Assembly (NCBI RefSeq): GCF_036108815.1
Contig: NZ_CP107985.1
Location: forward strand, 2,480,001-2,544,000
Direction of reading: 5' to 3'
Length of the DNA stretch: 64,000 nucleotides
Source of the DNA: Streptomyces sp. NBC_00353
Lineage (GTDB): Bacteria > Actinomycetota > Actinomycetes > Streptomycetales > Streptomycetaceae
Each line of letters opens with the position of its first letter. The stretch's first letter is position 1. The position numbers were made by a program, and so were the translations under genes. Shown here one piece after another: positions 51,364 through 59,704 of this stretch. The notes below the pieces were generated by a model. That model ran no database searches. It was not told the origin of the DNA and saw nothing but the letters and a program-made list of their open reading frames with translations.

Positions 51364-51786
51364 TCAGCAGCCGTCGTAACCGGCGGTCGGCATGGAGAGC
51401 CTGCGGTGCACGCTCGCCTTCGTGCGACTGCTGTACGACGGCTCGTCGAGACCGGCGAACTCCAGCCGTACGCCGCGCCGCTCGCACTCCGCGGCGAACT
51501 GCGGCACCGACGTCAGTGCCCGGGCGAGGACCCGGTCGTTGGGGGCCACGAACAGTTCGATGTCACCGCCCTCGACATCCGCCCACAGTGCGTGGTGGTC
51601 GGGGCGCAGGCCGTAGAAGCGCAGCTCTCGCGTGACGACATAGCCCTTGTCCGCGGCCCACCGGGCGCACATGGCCTGCTGGCTGCGGGTGTCCACGAGG
51701 AACGGGTCGCTGTCGAGCTCCTCGAGCGGTGTGAGACTGGCGATCGCCGCCACCCGTACGTCCCGTACGTCCCGTACGTCCCCCAT
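51364..51786 (-). CDS. Conserved hypothetical protein with an N-terminal DVR repeat
   Basis: The 140-residue protein has a run of GGGGGGAA upstream of its ATG at 51786. Its start reads MGDVRDVRDVRVAA, from three perfect 9-base DNA repeats. The middle (QQAMCARWAADKGYVVTREL, DIELFVAPNDRVLARAL) resembles the start of resolvase-like folds, but no catalytic serine is clear. I do not assign a function. Confidence 0.65.
   Translation of the reverse strand: MGDVRDVRDVRVAAIASLTPLEELDSDPFLVDTRSQQAMCARWAADKGYVVTRELRFYGLRPDHHALWADVEGGDIELFVAPNDRVLARALTSVPQFAAECERRGVRLEFAGLDEPSYSSRTKASVHRRLSMPTAGYDGC
51754..51780. repeat. Three perfect tandem 9-base repeats inside a gene
   Basis: CCGTACGTC is repeated exactly at 51754, 51763 and 51772. 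It encodes (Asp-Val-Arg)3 on the minus strand. Copy number could vary by slippage without a frameshift. Confidence 0.85.
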
Positions 51787-51944
51787 GGGCGTTCCCCCCG
51801 TGCTAGGCGTACCGGCGACCCTACCTCTCCGGCACTCGTACAAAAAGGCGCATGTCAGGACGGGAGGCGTACGGGCGGGAGCGCGCCGCCGCCCCCGCGC
51901 CGGGGCGGAACCCGGAGCGGGGGCGGCGGGAGAAGCAGCAGGTG

Positions 51945-53384
51945 TCAGAGAGACGTCATGACGTGCTTGATGCGCGTGTAGTCCTCGAAGCCGTACGCGG
52001 AGAGGTCCTTGCCGTAGCCCGACTGCTTGTAGCCGCCGTGCGGCATCTCGGCGACGAGCGCCATGTGCGTGTTGATCCACACGCAGCCGAAGTCGAGGTT
52101 CTTGGACATCCGCATCGCCCGTGCGTGGTCCTTGGTCCATACGGAGGAGGCGAGGGCGTAGTCGACGCCGTTGGCGTACGCGACCGCCTGGGCCTCGTCG
52201 GTGAACGACTGGACGGTCATGACGGGGCCGAAGACCTCGTTCTGGATGATCTCGTCGTCCTGGCGCAGGCCGGAGACGACGGTCGGGGCGTAGAAGTAGC
52301 CCTTGTCGCCGACCCGGTGACCGCCCGCCTCGACCCTGGCGTGCTCCGGGAGCCGGTCGATGAAGCCGCTGACCTGGGCGAGCTGACCTGCGTTGTTGAG
52401 CGGGCCGTACAGCACGTCCTCGTCGTCCGGCTGCCCCGTCTTCGTGTCGGCGGCGGCCTTGGCGAGCGCGGTGACGAACTCGTCGTGGACCGACTCGTGG
52501 ACGAGGACGCGGGTCGCGGCCGTGCAGTCCTGACCGGCGTTGAAGAAGCCGCCGACGATCAGGTCCTCGACCGCCTTCTCCAGGTCCGCGTCCTCGAAGA
52601 CGACGGCAGGGGCCTTGCCGCCGAGCTCCAGGTGGACCCGCTTGACGTCCTTGGCCGCGCTCTGCGCGACCTGGATACCGGCCCGGACGGAACCGGTGAT
52701 GGAGGCCATCGCCGGGGTCGGGTGCTCGACCATCAGCCGGCCGGTCTCACGGTCGCCGCAGATGACGTTGAAGATGCCGCGGGGCAGCTCCAGCGCCTCC
52801 AGCACACTGCCGATGATCTCGGCGATCAGCACGGTGGAGGCCGGGGTGGTGTCCGAGGGCTTGAGGACCACGGCGTTGCCTGCGGCGAGCGCGGGTGCGA
52901 ACTTCCAGACCGCCATCAGGAGCGGGTAGTTCCACGGAGCGACCTGTGCGCAGACACCGACCGGCTCGCGGCGGATGATCGAGGTCATCCCCTCCATGTA
53001 CTCACCGGCCGAGCGGCCTTCGAGCATCCGCGCCGCACCCGCGAAGAAGCGGACCTGGTCGATGGCCGGGGCCAGTTCCTCGCTGCGGGTGAGGTGGAGC
53101 GGCTTGCCGGTGTCCCGGCTCTCCGCCGCCACCAGCTCGTCGGCCCGCTCCTCCATCGCGTCGGCGATCTTCAGCAGGGCCAGCTGTCGTACGGAGGGGG
53201 TGGTGTCGCGCCAGACGGGGAACGCGGCGGCGGCGGCCGCCATCGCCGCGTCGACGTCCGCGGCACCGGAGAGCGGGGAGGTGGCGTAGACATCGCCGGT
53301 GCTGGGGTCCACGACATCGAGCGTGCGGCCGTCCGAGGCGTCGGCGAAGGCGCCGTCGATGTAATTGCGGAACGTGGTGCTCAT
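51945..53384 (-). CDS. NAD(P)-dependent aldehyde dehydrogenase (gamma-aminobutyraldehyde dehydrogenase-like)
   Basis: From the ATG at 53384 the protein has 479 residues. It shows the aldehyde dehydrogenase core: VAPWNYPLLMAVWKFAPALA, the general-base glutamate in LELGGKAP, the catalytic cysteine in FFNAGQDCTAATR and EVFGPVMTVQSF. The end, NTHMALVAEMPHGGYKQSGY, fits the aminobutyraldehyde/betaine aldehyde group. It probably oxidises an amino-aldehyde to the acid. It lies downstream of an NTF2-like gene and an NCS1 permease on the same strand, opposite PucR, suggesting a nitrogen-compound catabolic unit. Confidence 0.87.
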   Translation of the reverse strand: MSTTFRNYIDGAFADASDGRTLDVVDPSTGDVYATSPLSGAADVDAAMAAAAAAFPVWRDTTPSVRQLALLKIADAMEERADELVAAESRDTGKPLHLTRSEELAPAIDQVRFFAGAARMLEGRSAGEYMEGMTSIIRREPVGVCAQVAPWNYPLLMAVWKFAPALAAGNAVVLKPSDTTPASTVLIAEIIGSVLEALELPRGIFNVICGDRETGRLMVEHPTPAMASITGSVRAGIQVAQSAAKDVKRVHLELGGKAPAVVFEDADLEKAVEDLIVGGFFNAGQDCTAATRVLVHESVHDEFVTALAKAAADTKTGQPDDEDVLYGPLNNAGQLAQVSGFIDRLPEHARVEAGGHRVGDKGYFYAPTVVSGLRQDDEIIQNEVFGPVMTVQSFTDEAQAVAYANGVDYALASSVWTKDHARAMRMSKNLDFGCVWINTHMALVAEMPHGGYKQSGYGKDLSAYGFEDYTRIKHVMTSL

Positions 53385-53461
53385 GGAACCGGTCTCTCTC
53401 GTGGTCGGTCGGCGTTCGCGGGTACGCCCCCGGTCGGGCGGCCGCACCCGTGAACGCCTCG

Positions 53462-53872
53462 TCAGGCGGTGGTGCGGGCGGACAGGTGCTCGTGGACGGC
53501 GGGCCAGCTGCCGTCCTCGGCGCGGGCGAAAACGATCGTCTCCCGCTCCTGGACGGTCTCCTCGCCGGCCCGGGTGGCGATCCTGGTCTCGACGTCGTGG
53601 CTGAATACGGCGGTGGAGCCGAGGTGCTGGATCAGCTGTCCGGTGGAGGTGCAGCCCAGGATCCGGAAGTCGTCCTCGGCCACCCACTGCTGCCACAGCG
53701 CGCGGTACTCGGCCGTGGAGGCGAGCCGCTGCGGCGTGGAGTGGAAGACGAAGGTGGCGTCCGGGGCGAAGGAACCGAAGTAGTCGTCGAGGCGCCCCTC
53801 GGCGAAGGCCGCGACGAGCGCATCGGCGGCGGCCTGGATCTCCTGGACGGGGGTGCTCTCGGACGTGCTCAT
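53462..53872 (-). CDS. NTF2-like / SnoaL-like small protein
   Basis: The 136-residue protein fits a cone-shaped NTF2 fold (ADALVAAFAEGRLDDYFGSF, PDATFVFHSTPQRLAS, VQERETIVFARAEDGSW). CAGGAG precedes the ATG at 53872. Such proteins can be isomerases, hydrolases or binding proteins; the specific role is unknown. It sits between the NCS1 permease (32-base gap) and the aldehyde dehydrogenase (77-base gap) and likely belongs to the same pathway. Confidence 0.8.
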   Translation of the reverse strand: MSTSESTPVQEIQAAADALVAAFAEGRLDDYFGSFAPDATFVFHSTPQRLASTAEYRALWQQWVAEDDFRILGCTSTGQLIQHLGSTAVFSHDVETRIATRAGEETVQERETIVFARAEDGSWPAVHEHLSARTTA

Positions 53873-53904
53873 GGGTGGCTCCTGGTTACGGGCGGGGTGG
53901 GCGC

Positions 53905-55443
53905 TCAGTGAGCGGCGGCGGGTTCGGCGGCGAGGGGCTCCTCCGAACCGCCGGTGATCGGCGGGACCTCGGTGTCCGAGGCCCGGACGAGCCGGGGTCC
54001 GTCCGGGCCGTACACCCCGCGCGGCTCCGGGAACAGGGTGAGCAGGGCGAGGTAGAGCACGGCTGCCAGGGCGAGGCCGACCGGCAGGGAGATGTCCGCG
54101 CCGTTCGCCAGGTTGCCGAGCGGGCCGACGAACTGGCCGGGCAGGTTGGTGAAGAGGAGTGCCACGACGGCGGAGATGACCCAGGTGGACATTCCGCGCC
54201 AGTTCCACCCGTGGTTGAACCAGTAGCGTCCGCCGATCTGGCGGCGGTTGAAGACCTGCAGGGCGTCCGCGTCGTACCAGCCGCGCCGGGTGAGGTAGCC
54301 GAGAGCCATGACGATCATCCACGGGGCCGTGCACGTGATGATCAGGGTGGCGAAGGTGGAGATGGACTGCGCGAGGTTGAGCGCGAACCGGCCGACGAAG
54401 ATGAAGGCGATCGACAGGGCCCCGATGAAGAACGTCGACTGGACCCGGCTGAAGCGCGTGAACACGCTGGAGACGTCGAGCCCGGTGCCGTACAGCGCGG
54501 TCGTGCCGGTGGAGAGGCCGCCGATCAGGGCGATCAGGCAGAGCGGCAGGAAGTACCACCCGGGCGAGATGGCGAGCAGTCCGCCGACGTAGTTGGGGGC
54601 GGCCGGGTCGACGTACTTCGCGGCCTTGGCGGCGATGATCGACGCGGTGGCCAGGCCGAAGAGGAACGGCAGCAGGGTGGCGATCTGGGCGAGGAACGCG
54701 GCGCCCATGACCCGGCGGCGCGGCGTAGCGGTCGGGATGTAGCGGGACCAGTCACCGAGGAAGGCGCCGAACGAGACCGGGTTGGACAGGACGATCAGCG
54801 CGGAGCCGATGAAGGCCGGCCAGAAGAGCGGGTCGGCGGTCGAGGCGAAGGCTCCCGCGTACCCCGGGTCGAAGTCCCCCGCGAAGGCGAAGGCGCCGAG
54901 GACGAAGAGCGCCGAGGCCGCGACGACCGCGATCTTGTTGACCAGCAGCATGAACCGGAAGCCGTAGACACAGACGACGAGCACCAGTCCGGCGAAGATC
55001 GCGTAGGCGACGCCGTAGCTCACATCGGACTCGGGGAGACCGGCGAGCCGGTGGGCTCCGCCGACGAGTGCGTCACCGGAGGACCACACGGAGATCGAGA
55101 AGAACGCGACCGCGGTGAGCAGCGAGAGGAACGAGCCGACGATCCTGCCGTGCACGCCCAGGTGGGCGGAGGAGGAGACGGCGTTGTTGGTGCCGTTGGT
55201 CGGGCCGAAGAGTGCCATCGGGGCGAGCAGCAGGGCGCCGACGAGCAGCCCCAGCACGGTTGCCGCCAGGCCCTGCCAGAAGGAGAGCCCGAAGAGGATC
55301 GGGAACGCACCGAGCACACAGGTCGCGAAGGTGTTGGCGCCGCCGAAGGCCAGCCGGAAGAGGTCGAGGGGGCGGGCGGTGCGGTCCGCTTCGGGTATCC
55401 GCTCGACCCCGTTGGTCTCGACTTCGGTGATCGAGGAAGTCAC
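53905..55443 (-). CDS. NCS1 family permease (cytosine/purine/allantoin type)
   Basis: The 512-residue membrane protein has 12 predicted helices. It opens RPLDLFRLAFGGANTFATCV, with FGPTNGTNNAVSSSAHLGVHG and PVSFGAFLGDWSRYIP, typical of nucleobase:cation symporter-1. The GTG at 55443 has AGGTGGAG upstream. It probably imports a nitrogen-containing heterocycle or related compound. It is divergent from a PucR regulator, with a perfect inverted repeat between them at 55515-55529. Confidence 0.85.
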   Translation of the reverse strand: MTSSITEVETNGVERIPEADRTARPLDLFRLAFGGANTFATCVLGAFPILFGLSFWQGLAATVLGLLVGALLLAPMALFGPTNGTNNAVSSSAHLGVHGRIVGSFLSLLTAVAFFSISVWSSGDALVGGAHRLAGLPESDVSYGVAYAIFAGLVLVVCVYGFRFMLLVNKIAVVAASALFVLGAFAFAGDFDPGYAGAFASTADPLFWPAFIGSALIVLSNPVSFGAFLGDWSRYIPTATPRRRVMGAAFLAQIATLLPFLFGLATASIIAAKAAKYVDPAAPNYVGGLLAISPGWYFLPLCLIALIGGLSTGTTALYGTGLDVSSVFTRFSRVQSTFFIGALSIAFIFVGRFALNLAQSISTFATLIITCTAPWMIVMALGYLTRRGWYDADALQVFNRRQIGGRYWFNHGWNWRGMSTWVISAVVALLFTNLPGQFVGPLGNLANGADISLPVGLALAAVLYLALLTLFPEPRGVYGPDGPRLVRASDTEVPPITGGSEEPLAAEPAAAH

Positions 55444-55514
55444 GGACGCTCCACCTACTGTTCATGCACGGGGACTGGTCCCTCAGTCTGTGGTCCCCGA
55501 ACCGTGGGCGGCAA

Positions 55515-55529
55515 TTGTGAAAGTCACAA
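55515..55529. promoter_or_regulatory. Palindrome between the NCS1 permease and pucR genes
   Basis: TTGTGA, a 3-base spacer and TCACAA form a perfect inverted repeat, 13 bases upstream of the PucR TTG start and 72 bases upstream of the permease GTG. It is a good candidate PucR operator controlling both directions. Confidence 0.6.
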
Positions 55530-55541
55530 AGGGATACCCTG

Positions 55542-56999
55542 TTGTCTGTGGCCAGCGACAAACTCACCGTTGAGGATCTTCTCTCCTACCCCGCTCTCCA
55601 GCTCACCGTGAAGGCGGGCAGCAGCGGTCTGGGCCGCTCGGTCTCCTGGGCGCACGCGAGCGAGCTGGACGATCCGACGCCCTGGCTCCTCGGCGCCGAG
55701 GTGATCATGACGACGGGCCTGGCGATCCCGCGCAACGCCGCCGGGCAGCGCGCGTATCTGGAGCGGCTCGACGACGCCGGGGTGTCCGCCCTGGCCCTCT
55801 CGGCGCAGCTGCACATGCCTCCTCTGCACGACGCCTTCTTCCGGGCCGCCGAGGAGCGGGGCTTCCCGGTCCTCGAGGTGCCGCTCGCCGTCCCGTTCAT
55901 CGCGGTGTCCCAGGAGGTCGCCGCATCGGTCCAGGAGGATGCCCGGCACCGGCTCGGCGCCCAGCTGCAGGTTTTCGGTTCGCTGCGCTGGCTGGTCGCC
56001 GAGGACCTCGACACGCCGACACTGCTGCGCCGCCTCGAACGCCTCTCGGGTTACGACGTCTACCTCTGTACGCCGCAGGGGCGCCCTCTTCTGCCCGGCG
56101 TGCCCGTGCCCGATCCGGGCGTCCTGCCCGCCTCCGTCGATGCTCCGCCGACCGTGCCCGGCGGGTTCGTGCTGCCCGTTCCGGCGCCCGGCGGCCCGGC
56201 CGGGTTCCTCGTCGCCTACGAACGGGAGGGCGCCCAGCCGGCCGGGCTCGCCGTCGTCCAGCACATCGCCACGGTGGCGGCCCTGCGGGTGGCGATGGTG
56301 CGCAACGAACGCGAGACGCTGCGCCGGGAGGGCGCGGAGACCCTCGCCGAGCTGCTGCAGGAGGTCCTCGACCCGGAAGCGGCCCGGCGCAGGCTCGCCC
56401 GGCATGCGATCGAGGGCGACACCGTGCTGATCGTGGTCCGCCGGACCACGGACGAGGCGCTGCTGCGGTGTCTTCAGGAGCATCCGCATCTCCTGCTCAC
56501 CCGGGGCGAGGACCGCTATGTGCTGGGTGCGCCGCAGCTGGCCGACCGGATCGGTGAACTGCCGGACGTGGCGGCGGGGATGAGCCGCCCGTTCCTGCCG
56601 GGTGCCGCGCTGCGGGTGGCGCAGCGCGAGGCGCTCTGGGCGGTCTCGAAGGCCGTCGAGTCGGGCCGCCCGGTGATCCGTTACGGGGACGACTCGATGG
56701 GCCGCTGGCTGCCCGACGACCCGGCGGTGCTGACCGCGCTGGTCGAGCATGTCCTCGGCGCGGTCCTGCGGTACGACGAGGCGCACGACTCGCAGCTGCT
56801 GGTCTCCGCCCGCACCTGGATGGAGCGCGACCGCCGCACGGATGCGGCGGCGGCCGCCCTCCACATCCACCCGAACACCCTCACGTACCGGCTGCGGCGG
56901 TTCGGTGCGCTGACCGACCGCGATCTGGCGTCGACGGGAGCGCTGGCGGAGGTGTGGCTGGCGATCCAGGCGGCGGGGGCGCTGGGGCTCACGGACTGA
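55542..56999 (+). CDS. PucR family transcriptional regulator
   Basis: The 485-residue protein has an N-terminal PucR ligand domain (LTVEDLLSYPALQLTVKAG, WAHASELDDPTPWLLGAEVI), a central GGDEF-like region and a C-terminal helix-turn-helix (TDAAAAALHIHPNTLTYRLR). The start is TTG at 55542 with AAAGGGA at seven bases; GTG at 55548 is possible. PucR proteins control purine, polyamine or other nitrogen catabolism, often as activators. It is divergent from the NCS1 permease operon, its likely target. Confidence 0.85.
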   Translation: MSVASDKLTVEDLLSYPALQLTVKAGSSGLGRSVSWAHASELDDPTPWLLGAEVIMTTGLAIPRNAAGQRAYLERLDDAGVSALALSAQLHMPPLHDAFFRAAEERGFPVLEVPLAVPFIAVSQEVAASVQEDARHRLGAQLQVFGSLRWLVAEDLDTPTLLRRLERLSGYDVYLCTPQGRPLLPGVPVPDPGVLPASVDAPPTVPGGFVLPVPAPGGPAGFLVAYEREGAQPAGLAVVQHIATVAALRVAMVRNERETLRREGAETLAELLQEVLDPEAARRRLARHAIEGDTVLIVVRRTTDEALLRCLQEHPHLLLTRGEDRYVLGAPQLADRIGELPDVAAGMSRPFLPGAALRVAQREALWAVSKAVESGRPVIRYGDDSMGRWLPDDPAVLTALVEHVLGAVLRYDEAHDSQLLVSARTWMERDRRTDAAAAALHIHPNTLTYRLRRFGALTDRDLASTGALAEVWLAIQAAGALGLTD

Positions 57000-57114
57000 G
57001 ATCTCCCTGTCGCCGGGCACAGCCGCGGCCGGACGCACCCGGCCGCCTGCCCGGCTCCGGCATTACGCTCATGGCCAGGACCGGACAGCGGGAACCACGG
57101 GCGAGGAGGCAACG

Positions 57115-57897
57115 GTGCCGGTGGAAGTCACCTGGTGGGGTCATGCCACCTGCACCATCGAGGACTCCGGAGTCCGTGTCCTGACCGACCCCCTCTTCGT
57201 GCGCCGCCTCGCCCACCTGCGCCGCCGCCGCGGTGCGCTCCCGGGCCCCGAGGCCACCGTCGCCGATGTCGTCCTCATCTCCCATCTCCACTCCGACCAT
57301 CTGCATCTGCCGTCACTGGCCCGCCTCGCGCCCGGCAGCCGGCTGATCGTGCCGCTCGGCGCCGTCCGTTCCGTACCGGGGCTGCGGATGCTGCGCCGGG
57401 TGCGCGGGCTGCGGATCACCGAGGTGGCGGCCGGTGACGAGGTGCGGGTCGGCGACGTGCGGGTACGGGCCGTCCCCGCGCAGCACGACGGGCGGCGGCT
57501 GCCGGTGGGCCCGCACCGTTCGCCCGCGCTGGGCTACGTCGTCGAGGGTGAGGCGCGCACGTACTTCGCCGGGGACACCGGGCTGTTCGACGAGATGGCG
57601 GAGGCGGTCGGCCCGGTGGACGTGGCGCTGCTGCCGGTCGGCGGCTGGGGCCCGTATCTGGGCCACAGCCATCTGGACGCGGGCCGCGCCGCCCAGGCCC
57701 TGGCCCGGCTGGCACCGAGATCGGCCGTGCCCGTGCACTACGGCACGTACTGGCCGATCGGGATGGACGGGGTCCGGCCACACGAGTTCCACTCACCGGG
57801 CGACGAGTTCGTCCGTCAGGCGGCTCTGCTGGCACCGGACGTCACGGTGCACCGGCTTGCCCACGGGGAGCATGTGCGGCCGGAGGCCGCCAGGTGA
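57115..57897 (+). CDS. Metallo-beta-lactamase fold hydrolase
   Basis: The 260-residue protein starts VTWWGHATCTIEDSGVRVLT and has the metal motif SHLHSDH (His57, His59, Asp61, His62), YFAGDTGLFDEM and a final His in VPVHYGTYWP. This is the UlaG-like / NAPE-PLD-like group. The GTG at 57115 has GAGGAGG upstream. The substrate is unknown, perhaps a lipid or lactone. It overlaps the DedA gene by four bases. Confidence 0.83.
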   Translation: MPVEVTWWGHATCTIEDSGVRVLTDPLFVRRLAHLRRRRGALPGPEATVADVVLISHLHSDHLHLPSLARLAPGSRLIVPLGAVRSVPGLRMLRRVRGLRITEVAAGDEVRVGDVRVRAVPAQHDGRRLPVGPHRSPALGYVVEGEARTYFAGDTGLFDEMAEAVGPVDVALLPVGGWGPYLGHSHLDAGRAAQALARLAPRSAVPVHYGTYWPIGMDGVRPHEFHSPGDEFVRQAALLAPDVTVHRLAHGEHVRPEAAR

Positions 57898-58514
57898 TCC
57901 AGGAGGTCGTGGGGCAGCTGCCCCCTGAATCGACACAGCAGGCCGTCGGCTATCCGTCCCTGTTTCTCTTGGTGGCGCTGGGTGCTCTGGTGCCGGTGGT
58001 GCCGACCGGGGCGCTGGTGAGTTCGGCGGCCGTGGTGGCGTTCCACCAGACGGACCCGTTCGCGCTGCTGGTGGTGTTCGGGGTGGCGTCCTCGGCGGCG
58101 TTCCTCGGGGACATCTGTCTGTACTGGCTGGGGCAGCGCGGGGTGCGGTCCAGGAACGGTTCGAAGTGGCTGCAGGCGATCAGCGACCGGGCGGCGCCGG
58201 AGCGCCTGGCCCAGGCGCAGCAGAAGCTGGACGAGCACGGTTCGGTGGTGCTCGTGCTGTCGCGGCTGGTGCCGGCCGGGCGGATTCCGGTGATGCTGGC
58301 GTGCCTGCTGGGCCGGATGCCGATGCGCCGGTTCGCCCGGGGGGATGTGCCGGCCTGTCTGGCGTGGGCGGCGACGTATCAGCTGATCGGCATTCTGGGC
58401 GGTTCGCTGTTCCCCGAGCCGTGGCAAGGCGTGGTCGCGGCGGTCGGCCTGACCCTGCTGATCAGCGGGGCGCCCGCGGTGTGGCGCAGGGCGCGGGCCC
58501 GGTTCAGCCGCTGA
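57894..58514 (+). CDS. DedA family membrane protein
   Basis: The 206-residue protein has the DedA/SNARE-associated fold: VPVVPTGALVSSAAVVAF, FGVASSAAFLGDICLYWLGQ, and RLVPAGRIPVMLACLLGRMP with the conserved Arg motif. DedA proteins act as phospholipid scramblases or flippases for carriers such as undecaprenyl phosphate. Its GTG overlaps the upstream stop (GTGA), and its end overlaps the convergent metallo-hydrolase gene by 11 bases. Confidence 0.85.
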   Translation: MIQEVVGQLPPESTQQAVGYPSLFLLVALGALVPVVPTGALVSSAAVVAFHQTDPFALLVVFGVASSAAFLGDICLYWLGQRGVRSRNGSKWLQAISDRAAPERLAQAQQKLDEHGSVVLVLSRLVPAGRIPVMLACLLGRMPMRRFARGDVPACLAWAATYQLIGILGGSLFPEPWQGVVAAVGLTLLISGAPAVWRRARARFSR

Positions 58515-59583
58515 TGCCCCGGGGCGGCTGCGGTGAGCGCCGGGTGCGGGCGCCGTGCAGCACCCGCGAGCCACCGATCGGCAGGTCCCAGAGGTGTTCG
58601 CGCGGATGGCCGGCCCGCTGCCAGGCGGCACGGAGCCTGGTGAGCGGTTCGAGTACGGGCTCCGCGGAGAGCAGGAACGTCGCCCAGTGCATCGGCGCCA
58701 TCGCGCGGGCGCCGAGATCCTCGTACGCCTGCACGGCCTCCTCCGGATCGGTGTGTACGTCGCCGAGCCACCAGCGCGGTTCGTACGCCCCGATCGGCAG
58801 CAGGGCCAGATCGATCCCGGGGTGGCGGCGGCCGATCTCCGTGAACCAGTGCCCGTAGCCGCTGTCCCCGGCAAAGTAGACGCGCTGTCCGCCGCCACCG
58901 CCGATGCCGTTGATGATCCATCCGCCCCACAGGGAGCGGCAGGTGTCGGTGAGGGTCCGCTTCGACCAGTGGTGGGAGGGCACGAAATCGAAGCGGACAC
59001 CGTTCAGCACCGCCGACTCCCACCAGTCGAGCTCGGTGACGCAGGAGAAGCGGCGGCGACGGAACCACCGGCCGAGTCCCGCGGGGACGAAGAACGGGGT
59101 GTCCTGCGGCAGTCTGCGCAGGGTGGGGGCGTCGAGATGGTCGTAGTGGTTGTGACTGATGACCACCGCGTCGACGGTCGGCAGATCCTCCCAGCGGACG
59201 CCGACGGGCGTGATCCTGGCGGGTGTGCCGAGGATGCGGCGGGACCAGACGGGGTCGGTGAGAATGGTCAGCCCGCCGGACCGGACGATCCAGCTGGCAT
59301 GTCCGACCCACGTCACGGTGGTCGTACCCGCATCGGTGTCGGGCAGCGGTTCGGGGGCGTACGGGAGCCGGTGGACGCCCCGCAGTCCCTCCGCGTCGGG
59401 CCGCACGGTGCGCTCATAGGCCAACCTGGTCATGTTCCTGACACTCGGCAGCGGGGCGGTGAGCCGGTCGGCGAACGTGTCGGGCCAGACCCTCACCTCG
59501 CCGAGGGGGCGTGGCGACACGATCCGGCCGAGAGGAGCCGGGCGCGCGGGCCCGTCGAGGGCACGCTCGGTCTGTTCCGTCAT
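58504..59583 (-). CDS. Metallo-beta-lactamase fold phospholipase-like hydrolase (NAPE-PLD-like)
   Basis: From the ATG at 59583 (GGGAG upstream) the protein has 359 residues. Features are TTTVTWVGHASWIVRSGG, the metal motif SHNHYDHL (His144, His146, Asp148, His149), FDFVPSHHWSKRTL, VYFAGDSGYG and MAPMHWATF. This pattern fits bacterial relatives of N-acylphosphatidylethanolamine phospholipase D. It converges on and overlaps the DedA gene, with another metallo-hydrolase beyond it. A lipid-related role is likely but not proven. Confidence 0.85.
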   Translation of the reverse strand: MTEQTERALDGPARPAPLGRIVSPRPLGEVRVWPDTFADRLTAPLPSVRNMTRLAYERTVRPDAEGLRGVHRLPYAPEPLPDTDAGTTTVTWVGHASWIVRSGGLTILTDPVWSRRILGTPARITPVGVRWEDLPTVDAVVISHNHYDHLDAPTLRRLPQDTPFFVPAGLGRWFRRRRFSCVTELDWWESAVLNGVRFDFVPSHHWSKRTLTDTCRSLWGGWIINGIGGGGGQRVYFAGDSGYGHWFTEIGRRHPGIDLALLPIGAYEPRWWLGDVHTDPEEAVQAYEDLGARAMAPMHWATFLLSAEPVLEPLTRLRAAWQRAGHPREHLWDLPIGGSRVLHGARTRRSPQPPRGISG

Positions 59584-59704
59584 CGAGGGACTCCCGTCTC
59601 GGAGTGCGTCGTCGAGTGGGTCATCGCGGGTACGGCGCCGCTGGTGCCGCGTCGCGGGTGCGGCATCGCTCACGCCATCCGGGACGCCGTCGGGTATGCC
59701 GTCG

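Noticed and set aside
51754..51780. CRISPR-like repeat
   Set aside because: The repeats are 9 bases, contiguous without spacers and inside a gene. No CRISPR array is seen in the window.
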